From positions 434,001 through 498,000 of the forward strand of contig CAWACW010000011.1 of the NCBI GenBank assembly GCA_963780635.1: DNA of 64,000 nucleotides. The letters are read 5' to 3'. The position numbers and the translations under genes were made by a program. Below the pieces are notes generated by a model. The model worked only from the letters and a program-made list of their open reading frames with translations. It made no database searches and was not told where the DNA came from. Shown here in pieces: positions 59,335-64,000 of the stretch. How positions within the stretch are numbered: position 1 is the first letter of the stretch; every line of letters starts with the position of its first letter. The stretch is from DATEPR01 sp963780635. Its GTDB lineage: Bacteria; Actinomycetota; Actinomycetes; Mycobacteriales; Pseudonocardiaceae.

Positions 59335-61026
59335 ATGAACGACTACGACGTGGTGGTGGTCGGCTCCGGGTTCGGCGGCAGCGTGGCGGCCCTGCGGCTG
59401 ACCGAGAAGGGCTACCGGGTCGCGGTCGTCGAGGCGGGTCGCCGGTTCGCCGACGACGAGTTCGCGCGCACGTCCTGGGACCTGCGCCGCTACCTGTGGG
59501 CCCCGGCCATCGGGTGCTTCGGCATCCAGCGCATCCACCTGCTCAACGACGTCGTGGTGCTGGCGGGCGCCGGCGTGGGCGGCGGTTCGCTGAACTACGC
59601 CAACACGCTCTACCGGCCGCTGCCGCCGTTCTACGCGGACCGGCAGTGGGCGCACATCACCGACTGGGCCGGCGAACTGGCGCCCTATTACGACCAGGCG
59701 AGCGCGATGCTCGGCGTGGTCACGAACCCGACGGTGACGCCGTCCGACGAGGTCATGCGGGCCGTCGCGAACGACATGGGCATCGCGGACTCCTACCATC
59801 CGACACCGGTCGGCGTGTTCTTCGGCCGGCCCGCGAAGCGCTCCGCCGACCCGTTCTTCGGTGGTGCGGGCCCGGAGCGCACGGGCTGCACCGAGTGCGG
59901 CTCCTGCATGACCGGCTGCCGCGTCGGCGCGAAGAACACGCTGGTGAAGAACTACCTCTACCTGGCCGAACGAGCGGGCGCGAAGGTCATCCCGCTGACC
60001 ACCGTGACGGGGGTGCGGCAGCGCGACGACGGTGCGTTCGACGTGTCGCTGCGCCGCACCGGAGCGCGGACGCGCACCGGGATCACCGCGGGCCGGGTCG
60101 TGCTGGCCGCCGGCACGTGGGGCACGCAGCGGCTGCTGCATGCCTTGCGCGACGAGGGTTCCCTGCCCGCACTGTCACCGCGGCTGGGCGAGCTGACCCG
60201 GACGAACTCGGAGTCGATCATCGGCGCAGCCCGGACCCGGGTCGACCCGGCGCGCGACTTCAGCCGGGGCGTCGCGATCACGTCGTCCATCCACCCGGAC
60301 GCGACAACGCACATCGAGCCGGTCCGCTATGGCAAGGGCAGCAACGCGATGGGCCTGCTGCAGACCGTGGCCACCGACGGCGGTTCGCCGGTGCCGCGCT
60401 GGCGGCAGGCGGTGCGGTTCCTCCTCACCCACCCGATCCTCACCGCGGGCCTGCTGTCCACGTACCGGTGGAGCGAGCGGACGGTGATCCTGCTGGTGAT
60501 GCAGAGCCTGGACAACTCGATCACCACCTACACCCGGCGCGGTCTGTTCGGCCGCCGCCGGTTCACGTCCAGGCAGGGCCACGGCCAGCCGAACCCGGCG
60601 TACATCCCGGCGGGCCAGCGGGCCAACCAGCTGACCGCCGAGCACATCGGCGGGGTCGCGGGCGGCACGTGGGGCGAACTCGCGGACATCCCGCTGACCG
60701 CGCACTTCATCGGCGGCTGCCCGATCGGACTGGACGCCGAGCACGGCGTCATCGATCCCTACCATCGGGTGCACAATTATCCCGGCATTTCCGTGGTCGA
60801 CGGCTCGGCCATTTCGGCCAACCTCGGTGTGAATCCGGCGTTGACAATTACCGCACAGGCCGAACGGGCGTTCGCGCTGTGGCCGAACAAGGGCGAGAGG
60901 GATACCCGGCCAGAGCAGGGCACCGGCTACCAGCGGGTTACTCCGGTTGCGCCACAACGACCGGCGGTACCGTCAAGTGCGCCTGCCGCGTTGCGACTAC
61001 CGATCTCGACAACTGGCAACGGTTGA
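59335..61026 (+). CDS. choD: GMC-family FAD oxidoreductase (ChoD-like)
   Basis: A 563-residue flavoprotein. The N-terminal ADP-binding motif is VVVVGSGFGGSVAALRL, then VVEAGRRF. A cysteine cluster CTECGSCMTGC at residues 185-195 is typical of the actinobacterial ChoD-like group. The C-terminal GMC motifs are HFIGGCPIG and VVDGSAISANLGVNPALTI. It is the neighbour of guaB3 as in M. tuberculosis choD. Despite the name, cholesterol oxidase activity of this subgroup is doubtful and the substrate is open. No signal peptide is present. Upstream is MITE copy 2; no good Shine-Dalgarno is evident before the ATG. Confidence 0.88.
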   Translation: MNDYDVVVVGSGFGGSVAALRLTEKGYRVAVVEAGRRFADDEFARTSWDLRRYLWAPAIGCFGIQRIHLLNDVVVLAGAGVGGGSLNYANTLYRPLPPFYADRQWAHITDWAGELAPYYDQASAMLGVVTNPTVTPSDEVMRAVANDMGIADSYHPTPVGVFFGRPAKRSADPFFGGAGPERTGCTECGSCMTGCRVGAKNTLVKNYLYLAERAGAKVIPLTTVTGVRQRDDGAFDVSLRRTGARTRTGITAGRVVLAAGTWGTQRLLHALRDEGSLPALSPRLGELTRTNSESIIGAARTRVDPARDFSRGVAITSSIHPDATTHIEPVRYGKGSNAMGLLQTVATDGGSPVPRWRQAVRFLLTHPILTAGLLSTYRWSERTVILLVMQSLDNSITTYTRRGLFGRRRFTSRQGHGQPNPAYIPAGQRANQLTAEHIGGVAGGTWGELADIPLTAHFIGGCPIGLDAEHGVIDPYHRVHNYPGISVVDGSAISANLGVNPALTITAQAERAFALWPNKGERDTRPEQGTGYQRVTPVAPQRPAVPSSAPAALRLPISTTGNG

Positions 61027-61129
61027 TTTCGGGTCAATTGTTAACGAATTGTTCGGACTTCTTCCGCTAGGCGCTCCGGCGATTCCCGGTCACTCTTGAC
61101 TGCGTCTTGATCAGACACCGGGAGGGACA

Positions 61130-62830
61130 ATGCGTTTGAAAACAGCCGCGCTCGTCGCGTGCGGCGCTCTGGTGGCGATGGGCGCGGCGACAGTGGCTCC
61201 GGCCGCAGCCACACCCCAGGCCGCCGCCGTGACACCACACGCGACAGGCGTGCACCGCGTGCTCTTCGACGACTCCAAGGCCGAGGAAGCGGGCAACGCG
61301 GACTGGATCATCAGTACCAGCAAGCCGGACCCGACCGCGCAGAACGCCAACCCGGTGCGGGAGACCGACTGGACCGGCGCTCTATCGTCCTGGGGCGTCG
61401 CGCTGCAGCAGACCGGCGACTACCAGCTGGACACGCTGCCGCCGGGTGACACGATCACGTTCGGCACCGCGAACACGCTGGACCTGTCGAACTTCGACGT
61501 GCTGGTCCTGCCGGAGCCCAACGTGCTGTTGTCGGCCGCCGAGAAGACCGCGGTGATGAAGTTCGTGCAGGGCGGCGGTGGCCTGTTCTTCATCACCGAC
61601 CACACCGGCAGTGACCGCAACAACGACGGCGCCGACGCCGTCGACATCGCCAACGACCTGATGACCAACAACAGCGTCGACTCGACCGACCCGTTCGGCT
61701 TCTCGGTCGACCTCAAGGACATCGTCAGTGACCACCCGGTGGCGATCAGCTCGCCGGGCAACCCGGTGCTCAACGGCCCGTTCGGCACCGTCACGCACAG
61801 CCTGATCGCGGACGGCACCACGTTCACCCTCAAGCCCGCGGACAACCCGAACGTGCAGGGCCTGCTGCACCTGAGCACGTCCGCCGCGGGCAACACCAAC
61901 AACACGTTCGTGACCAGCACGTTCGGTGCCGGACGGGTGGCGTTCTGGGACGACAGCTCGCCGATCGACGACGGCACCGGCCAGGCGGGCAACACCCTGT
62001 TCGTCGGCTGGGCCGACCCGACGGCGAACAACGCGGCGCTGGGCCTCAACGCCACGCAGTGGCTGGCTCAGGGCGGCGCTGCCGCCACGGGTGTCAGCGT
62101 GACGAACCCCGGCAACCAGAGTTCGACCATCGGCACCGCGGTCAGCCTGGCCGTGCACGCGACCGACTCGGCAGGCGGCACGCTGTCCTACACGGCCACG
62201 GGCCTGCCCGCCGGCCTCATCATCAACCGGACCACCGGCGTCGTCACGGGCACTCCGACCACGGCGGGCACCAGCTCGGTCACGGTCACCGCGACCGACA
62301 GCGGCGGCACGAGCGGCAGCACGGCGTTCACCTGGACGGTGAGGCAGCCCGGCGCGGGTTGCACGGCGGCTCAGCTGCTGGGCAACCCCGGCTTCGAGAA
62401 CGGCAGCGCCCCGTGGTCGGCGACCACGGGCGTGATCTTCAGCAGCGCCAAGGAACCCGCACACACGGGCTCGTTCGTGGGGTGGCTGGACGGCCGCGGC
62501 GTGACCACCACCGACACGTTGTCCCAGTCGGTGTCGATCCCGGCGACCTGCGTGACGGCGAACTTCTCGTTCTGGCTGCACATCGACACGGCGGAGCCGA
62601 CGACCACGGCGTTCGACAAGTTCAGCGTGCAGGTGCTCAACAGTGCGGGCACCGTACTGTCCACACTGGCCACGTTCTCCAACCAGAACCCGGTGACCGG
62701 TTACCTCCAGCACTCGTTCAGCCTGGCGAGCTTCATCGGTCAGACCGTGACCCTGAAGTTCACCGGGGCCGAGGACTTCGAGAAGCAGACGTCGTTCGTC
62801 GTGGACGACACCGCACTCAACGTGTCCTGA
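61130..62830 (+). CDS. secreted ThuA/GATase-like protein with Ig-like and C-terminal adhesion domains
   Basis: A 566-residue exported protein. The signal peptide is residues 1-28 (MRLKTAALVACGALVAMGAA... ending PAAAT). Residues about 40-310 form a GATase-like fold (HRVLFDDSKAEE, FDVLVLPEPN, GGGLFFITDHTGSD). About 315-405 is a putative-Ig domain (GLPAGLIINRTTGVVTGTPTT). About 410-566 is a beta-rich carbohydrate-binding or MAM-like domain (GNPGFENGSAPWSATTG, then SFVVDDTALNVS). Extracellular polysaccharide binding or hydrolysis is plausible but no catalytic residues are certain. CGGGAGGGACA precedes the ATG. A strong terminator follows. Confidence 0.82.
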   Translation: MRLKTAALVACGALVAMGAATVAPAAATPQAAAVTPHATGVHRVLFDDSKAEEAGNADWIISTSKPDPTAQNANPVRETDWTGALSSWGVALQQTGDYQLDTLPPGDTITFGTANTLDLSNFDVLVLPEPNVLLSAAEKTAVMKFVQGGGGLFFITDHTGSDRNNDGADAVDIANDLMTNNSVDSTDPFGFSVDLKDIVSDHPVAISSPGNPVLNGPFGTVTHSLIADGTTFTLKPADNPNVQGLLHLSTSAAGNTNNTFVTSTFGAGRVAFWDDSSPIDDGTGQAGNTLFVGWADPTANNAALGLNATQWLAQGGAAATGVSVTNPGNQSSTIGTAVSLAVHATDSAGGTLSYTATGLPAGLIINRTTGVVTGTPTTAGTSSVTVTATDSGGTSGSTAFTWTVRQPGAGCTAAQLLGNPGFENGSAPWSATTGVIFSSAKEPAHTGSFVGWLDGRGVTTTDTLSQSVSIPATCVTANFSFWLHIDTAEPTTTAFDKFSVQVLNSAGTVLSTLATFSNQNPVTGYLQHSFSLASFIGQTVTLKFTGAEDFEKQTSFVVDDTALNVS

Positions 62831-62840
62831 ACCCAACCCC

Positions 62841-62878
62841 GCCCACCCCTCGCACGTCCTGACGTGCGAGGGGTGGGC
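62841..62878 (+). terminator. terminator after secreted protein
   Basis: GCCCACCCCTCGCACG and its complement form a stem of about 16-17 bp around a tight CCTG-type loop, 11 bases after the stop codon. It is also only a few bases upstream of the next (broken) gene. Confidence 0.85.
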
Positions 62879-62898
62879 GCGTGCGGGAGGGTGGCGGC

Positions 62899-63291
62899 AT
62901 GGTGATCAACCGGCGAACGTTCCTGGTCGCGAGCGGTGCCGGGGCGACAGCGGCGGTGGCGGCCTGCACGACGCGGGGCAGCGCAGCGCCCGCCGCGTCC
63001 GTGTCGACGCCGGCCACGACGGCTCCCGCGACGACCACCACCGGGCCGACGCCGATCGACTACCCGGCCTGGCCCGCAGGCTCGGCGGACGGCTGCTCAG
63101 CTGTCGCGGACGTACCTGGACACGATGCGGTACTTCGCCGGTTACGCGAGCGAGTCGATGGCGACGTGCCAGGCGCGCATGACGGGGCGCAGGCCTACTA
63201 CGGCGCGAACCTGCCGAGGCTGCGCACGGTGGCGGCGCGCTACGACCCGGACCGCGTCTTCACGTTCGCGCAGGCGATCAACCGGACCTGA
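62899..63291 (+). pseudogene. remnant of a Tat-exported FAD-linked (berberine-bridge-like) oxidase
   Basis: ATG 62899 begins a Tat signal (INRRTFLVASGAGATAAVAAC) and a Thr/Pro linker. The next 70 residues show only fragments of the family's C-terminal BBE domain: RTYLDTMRYFAGYASESMA in one frame (about 63107-63187), then QAYYGANLPRLRTVAARYDPDRVF in the first frame again. The whole FAD-binding domain (some 350-400 residues) is missing and a frame change lies near 63188. This is a deletion pseudogene of an exported oxidase, not a working gene. Confidence 0.75.
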
Positions 63292-63700
63292 CATCGCGAT
63301 GGCGTGCACTCACCCAGTGAACGGCGAAGTGCCGGAGCGTTTCCGCGGTCCATTGCGCACGAAGCTCCACTCCGCGGCAGACCATGATGTTCCCGGGCCG
63401 GTGAATCGGCAGGCGACCGTGCAGAATGTCGACCGTGAAGGTGTTCGCTTGCCAGCAGAACAAGAAAAAGTGGTACATGAACGCGAGCGTGCGGTCACCA
63501 TTCCGGTCGGAGACGATCACCGGCCCGTCCGATTGGATCGGTGCCCGGTAGGTCGCGACGGAGGTGCCGTCCGCGTGGGTGAACACCCCCGACACGATCC
63601 CAGGCGGTAATGGCATTGGCAGGCGCGGCACGTAGTCCCGTCCCCTCGGTAGCCGATTCGCTCCAGGCAATACTGAGCCTTGGGAAACCACATCCGGGAT
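63278..63700 (-). CDS. orphan reading frame, AT-richer, unknown (possibly truncated)
   Basis: Reading leftwards from about 63700 the frame encodes DYVPRLPMPLPPGIVSGVF, IQSDGPVIVSDRNGDRTLAFMYHF and NIMVCRGVELRAQW (about 140 residues). The amino-acid mix is normal and the GC content is visibly lower than in neighbours, which favours a real, foreign gene. I do not recognise the family. The open frame runs on through MITE copy 3, so the natural start is either lost or lies just downstream of the element. No ribosome-binding site could be fixed. Confidence 0.4.
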   Translation of the reverse strand: MPDVVSQGSVLPGANRLPRGRDYVPRLPMPLPPGIVSGVFTHADGTSVATYRAPIQSDGPVIVSDRNGDRTLAFMYHFFLFCWQANTFTVDILHGRLPIHRPGNIMVCRGVELRAQWTAETLRHFAVHWVSARHRDVRSG

Positions 63701-63713
63701 CCCGACGACACCG

Positions 63714-63876
63714 AGAGCTGCTAACCCAGCAACTGTTCGGCTCGCGGCCTCCAGGCACGCCGGCTGCGGCATTGTCGTCGGCCCCGATACGACAGAGGCA
63801 CCGGGACCTCCTGCGTCTTGCGGCCGGCGCACCTGGACGCCGCTGCCTGATCGAACGCCATCGTGTCGGCAGCTCC
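63714..63876 (-). mobile_element. MITE-like element, copy 3
   Basis: A 163-base element in the opposite orientation to copy 1. The left end is AGAGCTGCTAACCCAGCAAC, the interior is GGCGCACCTGGACGCCGCTG and CCTGATCGAACGCCATCG, and the right end is CGGCAGCTCC. The interior matches the complement of copy 1 over most of its length, with scattered changes; the ends are partly decayed. It overlaps the upstream part of the orphan frame at 63278. Confidence 0.75.
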
Positions 63877-63941
63877 ACACCGGCGGCCGCCGAAATCTCG
63901 CCCGAGCCCGCCGATCGCCGGGCCGGGCCTCGCGGCCTCGG

Positions 63942-64000
63942 TCAGCCGATCCTGAGCTCGGTCACCTGTTCCCTGGTGAACTCGCGCATGGCCGCGCGCA
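63942..64000 (-). CDS. 3' end of a gene entering from the right
   Basis: A minus-strand frame open from the window edge ends with RAAMREFTREQVTELRIG and a TGA at 63942-63944. Only the last 19 or so residues are visible, too few to identify the product. Confidence 0.5.
   Translation of the reverse strand, partial: RAAMREFTREQVTELRIG

Overview
The window is a 64 kb piece of a high-GC actinobacterial chromosome. Gene order and protein sequences point to the order Pseudonocardiales, probably Pseudonocardiaceae; I cannot name a genus. The order matches the Mycobacterium tuberculosis stretch from the ribosomal alpha operon to choD. It also keeps the Streptomyces-type developmental set whiD/whiB3 - bldM - sigD/shbA, which suggests a filamentous, possibly sporulating organism.

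Region by region: 53-4188 is rpsM-rpsK-rpsD-rpoA-rplQ-truA. 4187-4966 is a self-contained Clp-N/HTH gene with a palindromic, apparently leaderless promoter. 5048-23768 is a type VII secretion (ESX-4-position) locus: eccE, eccB, eccC, eccD, two mycosins, a membrane-anchored Hsp70-like protein, two WXG100 proteins and several small or long substrate-like proteins. 24017-26550 is rplM-rpsI-glmM. 26682-30542 is a second cluster of ESX-type substrate-like genes. 31631-38654 holds an alpha/beta hydrolase, glmS, nnrD, alr, another hydrolase and tsaE. 38655-41684 is an insertion relative to mycobacteria (repeats, matB, thioredoxin, MerR). 41759-43967 is tsaB-rimI-tsaD. 44137-47844 is accessory: VOC protein, DUF1445 hydro-lyase, MFS carrier, GntR and GNAT. 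47890-50103 is CIRCE-groES-groEL1. 50127-58710 holds whiB3, a MerR/B12-like gene pair, bldM-like, sigD, rsdA, DUF5319, guaB2 and guaB3. 58707-62830 holds GNAT, choD-like and a secreted ThuA-like/Ig protein. 62881-64000 is a decayed end with a pseudogene, an AT-richer orphan reading frame and a partial gene.

How parts work together: the ESX genes would form one inner-membrane secretion machine. EccC is the ATPase motor, EccB/D/E the membrane channel and mycosins the extracytoplasmic proteases. The WXG100 pair and two modules made of a small helical protein plus a long low-complexity protein are likely cargo. glmM and glmS feed UDP-GlcNAc synthesis and alr feeds peptidoglycan. tsaB/D/E make t6A tRNA. 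guaB2/B3 serve guanine nucleotide synthesis.

Three intergenic regions (10738-11434, 30543-31600, 38655-39300) share a degenerate hairpin-forming repeat family. Three copies of a small transposon-like element (MITE) with terminal inverted repeats occur at 43967, 59210 and 63714. Single-base frame breaks in rpoA and three in the 26990-30000 gene look like sequence errors and should be verified before any biological reading. No rRNA, tRNA or CRISPR array was recognised.
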